A stretch of 64,000 nucleotides of DNA. Source: Kordiimonas sp. SCSIO 12603. GTDB lineage: Bacteria; Pseudomonadota; Alphaproteobacteria; Sphingomonadales; Kordiimonadaceae. The position numbers and the translations under genes are program-made. This document shows, piece by piece, positions 16,239 through 27,414 of this stretch. The stretch covers positions 1,158,001-1,222,000 of the forward strand of contig NZ_CP073748.1 of NCBI RefSeq assembly GCF_024398035.1. The letters run 5' to 3'. The notes under the pieces were generated by a model. That model searched no databases. It worked only from the letters and a program-made list of their open reading frames with translations, and had not been told where the DNA came from. How positions within the stretch are numbered: position 1 is the first letter of the stretch; every line of letters begins with the position of its first letter.

Positions 16239-16342
16239 ATTAGCTCAACTTTTGGTGATTTTGGTATCGTTCAATCCGTGTGTTAGGTGCTTATAGGATT
16301 TTTGAATGTATTGTTAAGGGATGCCCTTAAGGGGATTTTGTT

Positions 16343-16651
16343 ATGTTTCTATTTCGCAATAAACTGGCGATTAGGTTTCTTTCAGTTTTATCTCTGCTAA
16401 TGGCAATAATCGTTCTTTATTTTGTTTCATTGCAAACAGGTACTGAGGAATATGTTCAGCCAAAGAAGGTTGCAGGCTTGCCGCTATTGATATCGGTATT
16501 CTTACCTTTAGGAACCGCTTTGTTCCTTATTCTATCAAAGCATAAGAAAGATCGTCAGAATAATTCTGCATCGAAGCATTCCGCTTTACTATTTGGGATT
16601 TGGATTGGCGTTGTTTTAGTAGGCTTAACTGTAGGCGTTACGCTTCGTTAG
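16343..16651 (+). CDS. Small membrane protein, unknown
   Basis: 102 residues with three hydrophobic helices at about 9-28, 45-64 and 81-100, separated by short polar segments including a KHKKDRQNN stretch. No family is recognised. AGGGGA lies 8 bases before the ATG, and the coding region has normal base use, so it is likely real. The lower GC of this gene and its surroundings differs mildly from neighbours. Confidence 0.65.
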   Translation: MFLFRNKLAIRFLSVLSLLMAIIVLYFVSLQTGTEEYVQPKKVAGLPLLISVFLPLGTALFLILSKHKKDRQNNSASKHSALLFGIWIGVVLVGLTVGVTLR

Positions 16652-16664
16652 AGATAGTGCGTAG

Positions 16665-17324
16665 CTAGCGCGTTAGCACCCAGGTTGCCCAATCAGCTTC
16701 CACTTTAAAGCCGTGTTTTTCCGCGAATGCATTTACGATCTGGCGCATAGGATAGCCTTTGGTGCGGTTCCAGTGCCAGTCATCACCTGTGATGCGGGCG
16801 TTTGGCCATAGTTCAATACATACATCCAGATCATCAGGCTTTTTGGTGCTGTCGATATAAATCAGATCAGGTTCAAAACCTTTTTCTTTCAGGCTCGGTA
16901 GGGCCTCTGGTGAATAAGCGCGGTAAGGCACAAAGCGCTCTTCATAGCCTTTCAGGTTTGCCATGGCGGTGGCAAAAGGGCCTTGTGTTTCAATGTCGTT
17001 TGCGAACTGTTCCTGCACTTTAATATCAGGGTAAGCGCGCGTAAGGTTCGGGCGGCCTACATATTTTTTGCACTGGTCAATAAGCCAGTCAGACCATGGG
17101 TCCACACCCACAATTTTCAGATCTTCCGAAACATTCATCCAGCGCTTGGCAGATGCACCTAGAAAGCAGCCAATTTCTAACATGAACTTGGGCTTGTCCG
17201 TGCGGATGATTTCATCAATCAGTTCGCGCCCGCCGCCGCCAAGGCTATAATCCCACGCGCGGATACCTTCCGGGTTTGGCCACGGGTTTTCTTCACGAAG
17301 TTTCTGGAATGCTGTTTCTGTCAT
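16665..17324 (-). CDS. Class I SAM-dependent methyltransferase (CmcI-like)
   Basis: 219 residues. The SAM-binding motif I is MLEIGCFLGASAKRW, the acidic residue after beta 2 is in KIVGVDPWSDW, and a later strand reads DLIYIDSTKKPDDLD with RITGDDWHW, a pattern of the Methyltransf_24/CmcI group that often acts on sugars or small molecules. Acceptor unknown. It is separated from fsa by a terminator, so it is probably expressed on its own. Confidence 0.82.
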   Translation of the reverse strand: MTETAFQKLREENPWPNPEGIRAWDYSLGGGGRELIDEIIRTDKPKFMLEIGCFLGASAKRWMNVSEDLKIVGVDPWSDWLIDQCKKYVGRPNLTRAYPDIKVQEQFANDIETQGPFATAMANLKGYEERFVPYRAYSPEALPSLKEKGFEPDLIYIDSTKKPDDLDVCIELWPNARITGDDWHWNRTKGYPMRQIVNAFAEKHGFKVEADWATWVLTR

Positions 17325-17343
17325 GGTATTTTACTATACATAC

Positions 17344-17376
17344 AAAAAGGGCGCATGGTTAAACCCCGCGCCCTTC
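17344..17376 (-). terminator. Terminator of fsa
   Basis: AAGGGCGC (17347-17354) and GCGCCCTT (17368-17375) form a perfect 8-bp stem. Read on the minus strand it is followed by TTTTTGT. It lies 14 bases past the fsa stop. Confidence 0.85.
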
Positions 17377-17389
17377 TGGAAATCAGGTA

Positions 17390-18043
17390 TTAAAGGATTG
17401 AGAAGCCTGTCGCTGCCCAGTCTTTATCAAAGCCTGCTAGGCCATTGTCTGTTAGTGGGTGTTTTGCAAGCTTGCGCAGAACATCAATTGGGAATGTTGC
17501 AACATCAGCACCGATGCGCGCAGATTCGAGAATGTGTGTAGGGTGGCGAACAGAAGCAACCAGAATTTCTGTATCGAACGCATAGTTATCATAGATATTG
17601 CGGATATCTTCGATCAGCTCCATGCCGTTGAAGCCGTTATCATCATGACGGCCAACGAACGGCGAAATGAAAGATGCGCCAGCTTTGGCAGCAAGAAGCG
17701 CCTGGTTTGCAGAGAAACAAAGCGTTACATTCACCATAATACCTTCAGCGCGAAGGGCTTTACATGTTTTAAGGCCCTCAAGTGTTAGTGGCACTTTAAC
17801 GGCGATATTGTCAGCAATTTTCGCGCACTTAAGGCCTTCTTTCAGCATAGTTTCGTGGTCGTGTGCTACTGTTTCAGCAGAAACCGGGCCATCAACTTCC
17901 TTGGCGATTTCAGTGATTACTTCGAAAAACTCACGGCCAGCCTTTTTAATAAGAGATGGGTTTGTTGTAACACCATCCAGAAGACCAGTTGCGTTTGCTT
18001 CACGGATTTCATCAATATTGGCAGTATCGAGGAAGAATTTCAT
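17390..18043 (-). CDS. fsa: Transaldolase-like fructose-6-phosphate aldolase
   Basis: 217 residues, the short (about 215-residue) transaldolase family. The start [25 protein letters not shown] and the Schiff-base lysine in [12 protein letters not shown] are all present, and [12 protein letters not shown] follows. These proteins either transfer dihydroxyacetone units or cleave fructose 6-phosphate; sequence alone does not separate the two. The gene is divergent from priA, as in many alphaproteobacteria. Confidence 0.93.
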   Translation of the reverse strand: MKFFLDTANIDEIREANATGLLDGVTTNPSLIKKAGREFFEVITEIAKEVDGPVSAETVAHDHETMLKEGLKCAKIADNIAVKVPLTLEGLKTCKALRAEGIMVNVTLCFSANQALLAAKAGASFISPFVGRHDDNGFNGMELIEDIRNIYDNYAFDTEILVASVRHPTHILESARIGADVATFPIDVLRKLAKHPLTDNGLAGFDKDWAATGFSIL

Positions 18044-18239
18044 TTTATGCTCCTTGAGGCCCGTTTGGGGCTAGTCCCTTATCGCGGCCGACTATAACAA
18101 GACTATCCTATAAAGCGTGAGGATAGCTTACGCGCTGGTGTCTGCCTATTCGAGATTGGCGCATTTTTCAAGTGCTATAGGTAATTGCGCGCGTGGCTCT
18201 CTATGCTTATGGTGCGGGGAAAGAACGAAACAGGAAATT

Positions 18240-20468
18240 ATGCAACAGTCTTCCCTTATACTTGGTGATGAAGAGGCCCTGGAGGCCACTCGGGTTAAGG
18301 TATTGTTACCACTGCCTCTTAATGGCCCTTTGGATTATCGTTTGCCGGAAGGCTCTGGCCCATTGGTGGTGGGGACGATTGTTGAAGTGCCGCTTTCGGG
18401 CCGCAAAATTGTTGGTGTTGTCTGGCCTGCGGGGAACAACGGCGGCGGTAAAACTCTGCCACTTTCAAAGCTGAAACCGATTGAGAGAATCGTAGACGTT
18501 AACCCTCTTGGGGAAGATTTGGTGAAGTTTGCCGAATGGGTTTCCGCATACACGCTGGCAAATTTGGGTGCTGTTCTCAGGATGTGCCTGTCGTCACCGG
18601 CTGCGCTCCAGCCTGTACCGACCAAACGTTATTATATGCTGGCAGACCCGCTGCCGCCCACGCTGAAGATTACCTCAGCACGCGAAAGTATTCTTGACTG
18701 TATTCAGGATGGTGAACCACGCCTTGTTTCTGAAATTGCGGAAATGGCTGGGGTGAGTGAAGCGGTGGTGCGTGGTTTCCATAAAGCCGGGGGCATGGTT
18801 TCAACTGAGATGTCTGTTGATAAGCCGTTCGGTGCGCCTGATGTTTCGATAGAAGGGCCAATTCTTTCAGGAGAGCAGGATGCGGCAGCTTCTGCGATTC
18901 GAGAAAAAGTGCAAGCGGGCGGATTCGCGCCTTTCTTATTAGACGGTGTAACAGGTTCCGGTAAAACCGAGGTCTATTTCGAAGGCCTGATCGAAGCCTT
19001 GAAAGACCCTGAAGCGCAGGTGCTGGTGCTCGTGCCGGAAATTGCGCTTACCTCCCAGTGGATGGAACGGTTTGTAAAACGTTTTGGCACTAGGCCTGTT
19101 GTTTGGCATTCGGAAATCGGGCAAGCGGGTAGGCGGCGCGCATGGAAAGAAATCGCAAATGGTAGCGCTCGCGTGGTGGTTGGTGCCCGTTCGGCGCTAT
19201 TCCTGCCGTTCCAGAAATTGGCGTTCATTACGGTGGATGAGGAGCATGATCCCTCCTTCAAGCAGGAAGACGGTGTTCTGTATCATGCACGGGATATGGC
19301 GATTGTACGGGCTAAGCAGGCGGAATGCCCTGTGGTGCTGGCAAGCGCAACGCCTTCCCTTGAAACGCTCGTTAATGCGGAAGCTGGAAGATACCAGACG
19401 CTGAAGATGCGTGAACGGCACGGCAGCGCCGTGCTACCAGAAATGAAAGCTATTGACCTGAGGCATGAAGCGCCTGAGGCAGGTACGTGGCTTTCACCAC
19501 CTCTCGTCAAAGCAATTGAGGAAACCGTCGCTGCTGGCGAACAGGCAATGCTGTTTCTGAACAGGCGTGGGTATGCACCGCTCACGTTGTGCCGCACATG
19601 CGGGCACCGAATCGAATGCCCAAGCTGCTCGGCATGGCTTGTGGAGCATAGGTTCAGGAAAGAACTTCAGTGTCACCACTGTGGTTTCACCATGGAAACG
19701 CCAAAAGAATGTCCTGAATGCGACACTGAAGATTCACTTGTAGCGTGCGGCCCGGGCGTAGAACGGATGTTTGAAGAAGCGACACAGCGGTTCCCGAATG
19801 CGCGAATCTCTGTGATGACCAGCGATACGATGACAACAACCAGTGAAACGGCCCGTGTTGTGGCCGATATCGCAGCGGGCAAGTTGGATATTGTGATCGG
19901 TACGCAGATTGTAACCAAAGGCTATCACTTCCCCGGGCTAACGCTCGTAGGTGTTGTGGATGCTGATCTTGGTCTACGTGGTGGTGATTTGCGAGCTGGT
20001 GAGCGCACTTATCAGCAGCTCGTGCAGGTAGCTGGTCGAGCGGGCCGTGCTGAAAAGCCGGGTACGGTATATCTGCAATCATACGAGCCTGAACACCCTG
20101 TTGTGCAAGCGCTTTTATCTGGTGACCATGAAAGTTTCCTCGCGGCTGAAAAGGATGCTCGCCGGCTCCACCATATGCCGCCCTTTGGCCGTTTGGTGGG
20201 AATCATCCTTTCTGGTGAAGATATGAAAGATACGCTGGAGCAGGGTAGAAGGCTTGCCGCTTGTGCGCCTGTTGAGCACGGAGTGGATTTTGTGGGCCCT
20301 GCGCCTGCGCCAATGGCGCGGGTAAGGGGGCAACACCGATTCCGTATGCTGGTGCATGCAAGAAAACAGATAAAGATCCAGCCGCTTATCCGGGATTGGG
20401 TGATGAAAGCCCCTAAAATTAAAGGGGTGAAAATCAAGGTGGACATCGACCCATACAGCTTTATGTAA
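18240..20468 (+). CDS. priA: Primosomal protein N' (replication restart helicase PriA)
   Basis: 742 residues from the ATG at 18240 (AGGAAA a few bases upstream); the longer open frame to 18117 overlaps the promoter region. N-terminal DNA-binding domain (VLLPLPLNGPLDYRLPEG), helicase domain with Walker A LDGVTGSGKTEVYF and DEEH box VDEEHDPSFKQ, a zinc module with CRTCGHRIECPSCSAW and CHHCGFTMETPKECPEC, and the C-terminal helicase half (GTQIVTKGYHFPGLTLVGV). It reloads the replisome at stalled forks. Length and motifs are complete. Followed by atpHAGDC. Confidence 0.96.
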   Translation: MQQSSLILGDEEALEATRVKVLLPLPLNGPLDYRLPEGSGPLVVGTIVEVPLSGRKIVGVVWPAGNNGGGKTLPLSKLKPIERIVDVNPLGEDLVKFAEWVSAYTLANLGAVLRMCLSSPAALQPVPTKRYYMLADPLPPTLKITSARESILDCIQDGEPRLVSEIAEMAGVSEAVVRGFHKAGGMVSTEMSVDKPFGAPDVSIEGPILSGEQDAAASAIREKVQAGGFAPFLLDGVTGSGKTEVYFEGLIEALKDPEAQVLVLVPEIALTSQWMERFVKRFGTRPVVWHSEIGQAGRRRAWKEIANGSARVVVGARSALFLPFQKLAFITVDEEHDPSFKQEDGVLYHARDMAIVRAKQAECPVVLASATPSLETLVNAEAGRYQTLKMRERHGSAVLPEMKAIDLRHEAPEAGTWLSPPLVKAIEETVAAGEQAMLFLNRRGYAPLTLCRTCGHRIECPSCSAWLVEHRFRKELQCHHCGFTMETPKECPECDTEDSLVACGPGVERMFEEATQRFPNARISVMTSDTMTTTSETARVVADIAAGKLDIVIGTQIVTKGYHFPGLTLVGVVDADLGLRGGDLRAGERTYQQLVQVAGRAGRAEKPGTVYLQSYEPEHPVVQALLSGDHESFLAAEKDARRLHHMPPFGRLVGIILSGEDMKDTLEQGRRLAACAPVEHGVDFVGPAPAPMARVRGQHRFRMLVHARKQIKIQPLIRDWVMKAPKIKGVKIKVDIDPYSFM

Positions 20469-20501
20469 AAGCATGAATCTTGAGCCTGAAAACAGTGGGA
20501 A

Positions 20502-20540
20502 TTATGCCTCTTTATAAGAAGAATCGAAAATGAGGCATAA
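20502..20540. repeat. Perfect inverted repeat downstream of priA
   Basis: TTATGCCTC (20502-20510) and GAGGCATAA (20532-20540) are exact reverse complements separated by 21 bases. No T run follows, so a standard terminator is not clear. It lies 34 bases after the priA stop and about 180 bases before atpH. Confidence 0.6.
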
Positions 20541-20688
20541 GGCGGCTTGCATGCTGGAATTCCCTGTGCTAGAGGGGTCACGCATTTTGGCTGGTTTGCG
20601 CCATGCTAAGACATTTTGTCTTGGAGAAAGCATTCCAAATTTTTTGAGCGTGTTCGGGGCCATTCGGCACCGTTTCACATATGATTAA

Positions 20689-20703
20689 CTAGGTTCAACC
20701 TAG
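20689..20703 (+). promoter_or_regulatory. Palindrome directly upstream of the atpH ribosome site
   Basis: CTAGGTT-C-AACCTAG is a perfect 15-base palindrome whose right arm touches the AGGGGAA ribosome site (20702-20708). It can be an operator or a 5-bp hairpin (CTAGG/CCTAG) next to the start of the leader. Whether any protein binds is unknown. Confidence 0.4.
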
Positions 20704-20716
20704 GGGAACGTCTGAA

Positions 20717-21277
20717 GTGACCTCGCACAAAGCGATAGTTTCTGGGATTACAGGCCGCTATGCGGTAGCGCTATTTGAACTCGCACAAGAGGGCAAAGCG
20801 CTTAAGGCGGTCGAATCCGATATGGCTTCACTGAAGGATCTGCTAGCAGAGAGCGCAGATCTTCGTGAGCTTGTTAGCTCTCCACTCATCAGCAGGGACG
20901 AACAGTCCAAAGGCATTGAGGCAGTTGCTAAAACTGCTGAGCTTTCCGAGCTGACTGGCAAATTCCTGGGCACACTGGCTGCGAATCGCCGCCTTGCTGC
21001 TCTTTCAGGAATTGTTACAGCGTTTGAAAAGCTTGTTGCTCACCATAAAGGTGAAATCAGTGCTGAAGTTGTTAGCGCGCATGCACTAACAAAAACACAG
21101 CTGGCTGAGCTGAAGAAAAAATTGAAATCTGCTGTCGGCCGTGATGTTGCCATCGAAGCTTCTGTCGATGAAACATTGCTCGGCGGCCTGAAGGTTAAAG
21201 TGGGTTCCCGCATGGTGGACAGCTCACTTAGAACTAAACTCGATAACCTCGCAATCGCCATGAAAGGGGTTCAGTAA
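20717..21277 (+). CDS. atpH: F1 ATP synthase subunit delta
   Basis: 186 residues starting with GTG after AGGGGAA. The family pattern is clear: [19 protein letters not shown] at the start, [18 protein letters not shown] in the middle, and [29 protein letters not shown] at the end. Delta joins the catalytic F1 head to the peripheral stalk of the F0 part. First gene of atpHAGDC; its stop overlaps the atpA start by one base (TAATG). Confidence 0.96.
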   Translation: MTSHKAIVSGITGRYAVALFELAQEGKALKAVESDMASLKDLLAESADLRELVSSPLISRDEQSKGIEAVAKTAELSELTGKFLGTLAANRRLAALSGIVTAFEKLVAHHKGEISAEVVSAHALTKTQLAELKKKLKSAVGRDVAIEASVDETLLGGLKVKVGSRMVDSSLRTKLDNLAIAMKGVQ

Positions 21278-22809
21278 TGGATATCCGTGCTGCGGAAATT
21301 TCCAAGGTCCTGAAGGACCAGATTGCAAACTTTGGCAACGAAGCTGAAGTTTCTGAAGTTGGTACCGTACTCTCAGTGGGTGACGGTATTGCTCGTGTAT
21401 ACGGTCTTGACCAGGTACAGGCTGGTGAGATGGTTGAATTTCCAGGTGGTGTTAAGGGCATGGCTCTTAACCTGGAAACTGATAACGTTGGTATCGTTAT
21501 CTTCGGCGACGACCGTGGAATTAAAGAAGGTGACACAGTAAAGCGTACTGGCGCGATTGTGGACGTACCTGTTGGTAAAGGTCTTCTAGGCCGCGTTGTT
21601 GACGCGCTTGGTAACCCAATCGACGGTAAAGGCCCGATCGAAGACGTTGAGCGTACTCGTGTGGAAGTTAAAGCTCCTGGCATTATTCCTCGTCAGGGCG
21701 TTTCCGAGCCTATGCAATCAGGCCTTAAGGCGATTGATGCTCTTGTACCAGTTGGCCGTGGCCAGCGTGAGCTTATCATTGGTGACCGTCAGACAGGTAA
21801 AACTGCTGTAGCGATCGATAGCTTCATTAACCAGAAAGCTGTAAACGACGCTGCATCTGACGATGCTGGTAAAATGTTCTGTATCTATGTTGCGGTTGGC
21901 CAGAAGCGTTCAACTGTAGCTCAGATCGTTAAAGCTCTTGAAGAGAACGGCGCGCTTGAATACTCAATCGTAATCGCCGCGACTGCTTCCGAGCCTGCAC
22001 CTATGCAGTTCCTTGCACCATACACTGGTACAGCAATGGGTGAATATTTCCGCGATAACGGCATGCACGCTGTAATCGTACATGATGACCTGACAAAACA
22101 AGCTGTTGCTTACCGTCAGATGTCTCTACTTCTTCGTCGTCCTCCAGGACGTGAAGCGTACCCAGGTGACGTATTCTACCTACACAGCCGTCTTCTTGAG
22201 CGTGCTGCGAAAATGTCTGACGAGCGTGGCGGTGGTTCCCTAACTGCGCTTCCAGTAATTGAAACACAGGCTGGTGACGTATCTGCATACATCCCAACAA
22301 ACGTGATCTCTATTACTGACGGTCAGATCTTCCTTGAGACTGAGCTTTTCTATAAAGGTATCCGTCCTGCGATTAACGTTGGTCTGTCTGTATCCCGTGT
22401 GGGTTCTGCAGCGCAGATTAAAGCGATGAAACAGGTTGCTGGTTCCATTAAACTTGAGCTTGCTCAGTACCGTGAAATGGAAGCGTTCGCACAGTTCGGT
22501 TCTGATCTTGATGCCGCTACACAGCAGCTTCTGAACCGTGGTGCTCGCCTAACCGAGCTTCTAAAACAGGCACAGTATACACCGCTGCCAGTTGAAGAGC
22601 AGGTTGTTTCCATCTTCGCAGGTGTGAAGGGCTACCTGGACGGTATCGCAACAACAGACGTAACTCGTTTCGAAGAGCAGTTCCTTGCTGAAGTTCGTGC
22701 GAAACACGCTGATGTTCTTGCAACAATTCGTACAGAGCAAAAGCTTTCTGACGATACGACTTCCAAGCTGAAGTCTATCCTAGACGCTTTCGCAAAGTCT
22801 TTTAGCTAA
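21277..22809 (+). CDS. atpA: F1 ATP synthase subunit alpha
   Basis: 510 residues, the expected length. Walker [14 protein letters not shown], the arginine-finger region ([34 protein letters not shown]) and the C-terminal helical domain are present. Alpha forms the non-catalytic sites of the alpha3beta3 head and supplies the arginine finger. Codon use is that of a highly expressed gene (GGT, CGT, GTA, CTT favoured). Confidence 0.98.
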   Translation: MDIRAAEISKVLKDQIANFGNEAEVSEVGTVLSVGDGIARVYGLDQVQAGEMVEFPGGVKGMALNLETDNVGIVIFGDDRGIKEGDTVKRTGAIVDVPVGKGLLGRVVDALGNPIDGKGPIEDVERTRVEVKAPGIIPRQGVSEPMQSGLKAIDALVPVGRGQRELIIGDRQTGKTAVAIDSFINQKAVNDAASDDAGKMFCIYVAVGQKRSTVAQIVKALEENGALEYSIVIAATASEPAPMQFLAPYTGTAMGEYFRDNGMHAVIVHDDLTKQAVAYRQMSLLLRRPPGREAYPGDVFYLHSRLLERAAKMSDERGGGSLTALPVIETQAGDVSAYIPTNVISITDGQIFLETELFYKGIRPAINVGLSVSRVGSAAQIKAMKQVAGSIKLELAQYREMEAFAQFGSDLDAATQQLLNRGARLTELLKQAQYTPLPVEEQVVSIFAGVKGYLDGIATTDVTRFEEQFLAEVRAKHADVLATIRTEQKLSDDTTSKLKSILDAFAKSFS

Positions 22810-22834
22810 GTAACCGGACGGGAGAGGCTGAGCA

Positions 22835-23725
22835 ATGCCAAGCCTTAAAGATCTAAAAGTTCGCATTAACTCCGTTAAGTCGACGCAGAAAATTACTAAG
22901 GCCATGAAAATGGTTGCTGCGTCGAAACTACGCCGTGCACAGGAAGCTGCTGAAGCAGCACGTCCTTATGCAGAGCGTATGGAGAAAGTTCTTGCGGGCC
23001 TCGGTTCTGCCGTGAAAGATCAACCTGGTGCTTCCCCGCTTCTGGCGGGGACCGGCTCTGATGATGTACAGCTCGTTATCGTAGCAACATCTGAGCGTGG
23101 TCTGTGTGGTGGCTTCAACACGAATATCGTGAAAGCAGCACGCCAACACATTAGCGAACTGGTTGCCGCAGGCAAAACTGTGAAAATCCTTTGCATCGGC
23201 AAAAAAGGCGTAGGCCTTCTTCGCCGTGATTACGGTGATCTGATCATCGACACCAAGGATATGTCTGGTGTTAAAAAACTTGGCTTTGCTGACGCACAGC
23301 CAATTGCACAAGAAGTGCTTGGAATGTTTGAGCGTGGTGAATTTGATGTCGCTACACTCTTCTACGCTAAATTCCAATCAGCTCTCGTGCAGATCAACAC
23401 CAAGCAACAACTAATTCCTGCACCAATTCCAGAAGCAGCCAACGATGACGAAGGCGATGATCTGGCTGGTGCGATTTACGAGTATGAGCCATCAGAAGAA
23501 GCAATTCTTGATGACTTGCTTCCACGCAACGTGGCAATCCAGCTTTATCGCGGCCTTCTTGAGAATGCTGCATCAGAGCAGGGTGCACGTATGACTGCGA
23601 TGGATAACGCAACTCGTAATGCTGGTGACATGATTGATAGTCTGTCTATCACGTACAACCGTACGCGTCAGGCTAACATCACTAAAGAACTGATTGAAAT
23701 TATCTCAGGCGCTGAAGCGCTTTAG
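22835..23725 (+). CDS. atpG: F1 ATP synthase subunit gamma
   Basis: 296 residues. The N-terminal helix ([34 protein letters not shown]) and the C-terminal helix ([39 protein letters not shown]) form the rotor coiled coil that turns inside the alpha3beta3 head. Middle Rossmann-like domain contains [21 protein letters not shown]-like site lies upstream, and the gene follows atpA by 25 bases. Confidence 0.97.
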   Translation: MPSLKDLKVRINSVKSTQKITKAMKMVAASKLRRAQEAAEAARPYAERMEKVLAGLGSAVKDQPGASPLLAGTGSDDVQLVIVATSERGLCGGFNTNIVKAARQHISELVAAGKTVKILCIGKKGVGLLRRDYGDLIIDTKDMSGVKKLGFADAQPIAQEVLGMFERGEFDVATLFYAKFQSALVQINTKQQLIPAPIPEAANDDEGDDLAGAIYEYEPSEEAILDDLLPRNVAIQLYRGLLENAASEQGARMTAMDNATRNAGDMIDSLSITYNRTRQANITKELIEIISGAEAL

Positions 23726-23746
23726 TAATTACACGAAGGAGTGTAA

Positions 23747-25168
<1,422 letters not shown>

Positions 25169-25186
25169 TTAGGGTTGAAGGACATC

Positions 25187-25594
25187 ATGGCTGAGACAAT
25201 GCGTTTCGAAATCGTATCTCCAGAGCGTCTCTTGAGAGATACAGAAGTTGCGATGGTTGTGGTACCAGGTACAGACGGTGATTTCACTGCGCTTCCTGCC
25301 CACGCACCAATGATGTCCACACTCCGTCCTGGTGTTGTAGAAATCTTCGCTGAAGAAGGTGCTGAAGGTGAAGAGCTGTTCGTTAAGGGCGGTCTTGCAC
25401 AAATCGGTGCTAAAGGTCTGACAATTCTGGCTGAGGAAGTGATTGCGCTTGATAGCGTGAGCGCTGATGATTTGGCTCAGAAAATTTCAGATACTCGCGA
25501 AGATATCGAAGACGCAAAGGATGATGTGGAGCGTGCATCCGCTGAAAAAGAGCTGGCTTGGATGACAGCTCTTCAGGATGTGATCGCGGCTTAA
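25187..25594 (+). CDS. atpC: F1 ATP synthase subunit epsilon
   Basis: 135 residues from the ATG at 25187 with GAAGGA upstream; a TTG at 25175 is in frame but unneeded. The beta-sandwich domain (FEIVSPERLLRDTEVAMVVVPG, GDFTALPAHAPMMSTLRPG) is followed by a C-terminal helical hairpin. It connects gamma to the c-ring and can inhibit ATP hydrolysis. Last gene of the F1 operon, closed by a terminator at 25626-25652. Confidence 0.96.
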   Translation: MAETMRFEIVSPERLLRDTEVAMVVVPGTDGDFTALPAHAPMMSTLRPGVVEIFAEEGAEGEELFVKGGLAQIGAKGLTILAEEVIALDSVSADDLAQKISDTREDIEDAKDDVERASAEKELAWMTALQDVIAA

Positions 25595-25625
25595 TCAGCG
25601 GTTACTTCAATCGAATATTATGAAG

Positions 25626-25652
25626 AAGGCGACCTTTTGGTCGCCTTTTTTA
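25626..25652 (+). terminator. Terminator of the atpHAGDC operon
   Basis: AAGGCGACC and GGTCGCCTT pair perfectly (9 bp) around TTTT, followed by a T run. Textbook intrinsic terminator 32 bases after atpC. Confidence 0.92.
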
Positions 25653-25684
25653 TTGGGCAATTCGACATGAAGTGAATGCGAAGG

Positions 25685-26143
25685 TTAAGACAGCAGCTCT
25701 TCAGCAACCTTTACGTACACATCGCGTTTGAAATCCACAATCTCACTGATAAGTTCTTCTCGGCTAGACCATTTCCAGCGCGTAAATTCAGGATGTTCTG
25801 TTTCAAGATTAATCAGGCTTTCGTCGCCTGTTAGTTCAAGTAGGAACCAGTGTTGCTTCTGCCCGCGAAATTTGCCGCCCCAGGCCACGCCTATGAGTTT
25901 GGGAGGGAGGTCGTAGGCAATCCAGTCAGATGTTTGACTGAGGACCTTCACAGCGCTTGCGGGTACACTGATTTCTTCCTCTAATTCCCTGAGTGCGGCC
26001 TCTTCGAGACTTTCGCCTTCATCCACACCACCTTGTGGCATTTGCCATGCGCCTGGTCTGTCGAGCCGTTCGGCGGTGAAGATATTGCCTTCAGAATTCA
26101 AAAGCACAACACCAACACAAGGGCGATAAGGAAGATCAGTCAT
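25685..26143 (-). CDS. rppH: RNA pyrophosphohydrolase RppH (NudH), Nudix family
   Basis: 152 residues. The start PYRPCVGVVLLNSEGNIF and WQMPQGGVDEGE, then the Nudix box with RELEEE, identify RppH, which removes pyrophosphate from mRNA 5' ends and so starts decay. In the Nudix consensus G-x5-E-x7-REUxEExGU the late glycine is serine here (EEISV), while catalytic glutamates are kept. Last gene of the gpmI-envC-ctpA-deacetylase-rppH run. Confidence 0.93.
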   Translation of the reverse strand: MTDLPYRPCVGVVLLNSEGNIFTAERLDRPGAWQMPQGGVDEGESLEEAALRELEEEISVPASAVKVLSQTSDWIAYDLPPKLIGVAWGGKFRGQKQHWFLLELTGDESLINLETEHPEFTRWKWSSREELISEIVDFKRDVYVKVAEELLS

Positions 26144-26169
26144 TTATTATATCCTGAATAGAGACGGAA

Positions 26170-27357
26170 TTAACGAGGAAGTGGCTGTAGGTCTGCCACT
26201 GCACTTACAGGTACGAATAGAATACCTTTATCGGCCAGTGTCTCTTTCCATTTGTTAATTGCGCGGATTGTAACCGGATAAGCACGTGCATGACCAAGCG
26301 CAGCTCCTTGTGCTCTAGCACGCTTCTCAAGCTCCTGCAGCTGGCTCATAATTTCGGTTTCCGAAAGTACTTCATCCAGATTACGGTTGTTGATCGCTGT
26401 TGGCATGCCTAGCGCACGAGACATATTCGCTGCCACAGAATACTGTGAAGAACGGCTATCAATAAACATCAGGCCACGACGGTTCAGTTCCGTAAGGATT
26501 GGGCGAATACTGTCTGCGGATGCAGTGAAGCGGGACCCCATGTGGTTAATCACACCTACATAACCAGTTAAACGAGCTAGTGAAGATTTCAGCAGGTTGA
26601 TGTTTTCCCGTGTAGTACGCGCTGTTAACAGTGAAAACGGGCCTGGATCATTCTGTGGATAATTCACAGGTTCCATTGGGATTGTGAGATATACCTCGAA
26701 ACCCTTTGTACGGGCTTCTACACCCCATTCATTTAACCGCGCTGAATAAGGTGAAAACGCTAGTCCTACCTCTGTAGGCAAGCCGTCAATCGCGCGTTTG
26801 GTGTTGCGAGATAATTTGCCAAGGTTGGTCATGATCAAAGCAACACGAGGTGAATTTCTGTCTGATGGTTGAGGCGCCGCATAAACATTACGAGGCTTGC
26901 GACCATCATCAGCAATTTTTGGAAGAAAACCTTGGCTTGTTTCCTCCAAAAGTGCGGGTATTGCTTCGATTTGAACACCTGTCGCAGCAGCTTGGGGCGC
27001 TGGTTGATTATTCACAGGTGCTGCTTGACCAGGTGCTGGCAGGCTTGGCTGCTGAGTAGCAGGCTGTGTGCTGCTATTGTTTTCAACAGGCGCCTGAACA
27101 GGCTGATTAAGCGTCGCTTGTTCTTGTGGTTGTTGCTGATGAGGAATATTCGCTTGCGCAGTAGCCTGTGCAGGCGTGTCCATGGAAGCTTTCTCCATGG
27201 TGTCAGCAGTATCCGTATCTTCTGCATGCGTGTTGGTTGATGCAGGCTGTTCTTTTGCCATGGGCGTGTGAACAGCTTCAAGCAGCACCAAACCACCAAC
27301 AACGGTAATCAGGCTTAATGCCCAAGCGATTAGAAGCGCATTCAGGTTAGACGGCAC
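26170..27357 (-). CDS. Divergent polysaccharide deacetylase family protein (YibQ-like)
   Basis: 395 residues starting with GTG after GAGGG. One membrane anchor at about 8-25, a long Q/P/A/T-rich linker to about residue 140, then the deacetylase-like domain at about 170-390: RVALIMTNLGKLSRNTKRAI, NHMGSRFTA, FIDSRSSQYSVAANMSRALGM, GHARAYPVTIRAI. This family, next to envC and ctpA in many proteobacteria, is predicted to act on cell-wall polymers in the periplasm; no activity is firmly known. Confidence 0.88.
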   Translation of the reverse strand: MPSNLNALLIAWALSLITVVGGLVLLEAVHTPMAKEQPASTNTHAEDTDTADTMEKASMDTPAQATAQANIPHQQQPQEQATLNQPVQAPVENNSSTQPATQQPSLPAPGQAAPVNNQPAPQAAATGVQIEAIPALLEETSQGFLPKIADDGRKPRNVYAAPQPSDRNSPRVALIMTNLGKLSRNTKRAIDGLPTEVGLAFSPYSARLNEWGVEARTKGFEVYLTIPMEPVNYPQNDPGPFSLLTARTTRENINLLKSSLARLTGYVGVINHMGSRFTASADSIRPILTELNRRGLMFIDSRSSQYSVAANMSRALGMPTAINNRNLDEVLSETEIMSQLQELEKRARAQGAALGHARAYPVTIRAINKWKETLADKGILFVPVSAVADLQPLPR

Positions 27358-27414
27358 GTTAGCTCGACCCTCTTTGTTTGCTACAAGCCTGAAGCAATTG
27401 CTTCAGGCAAACGG

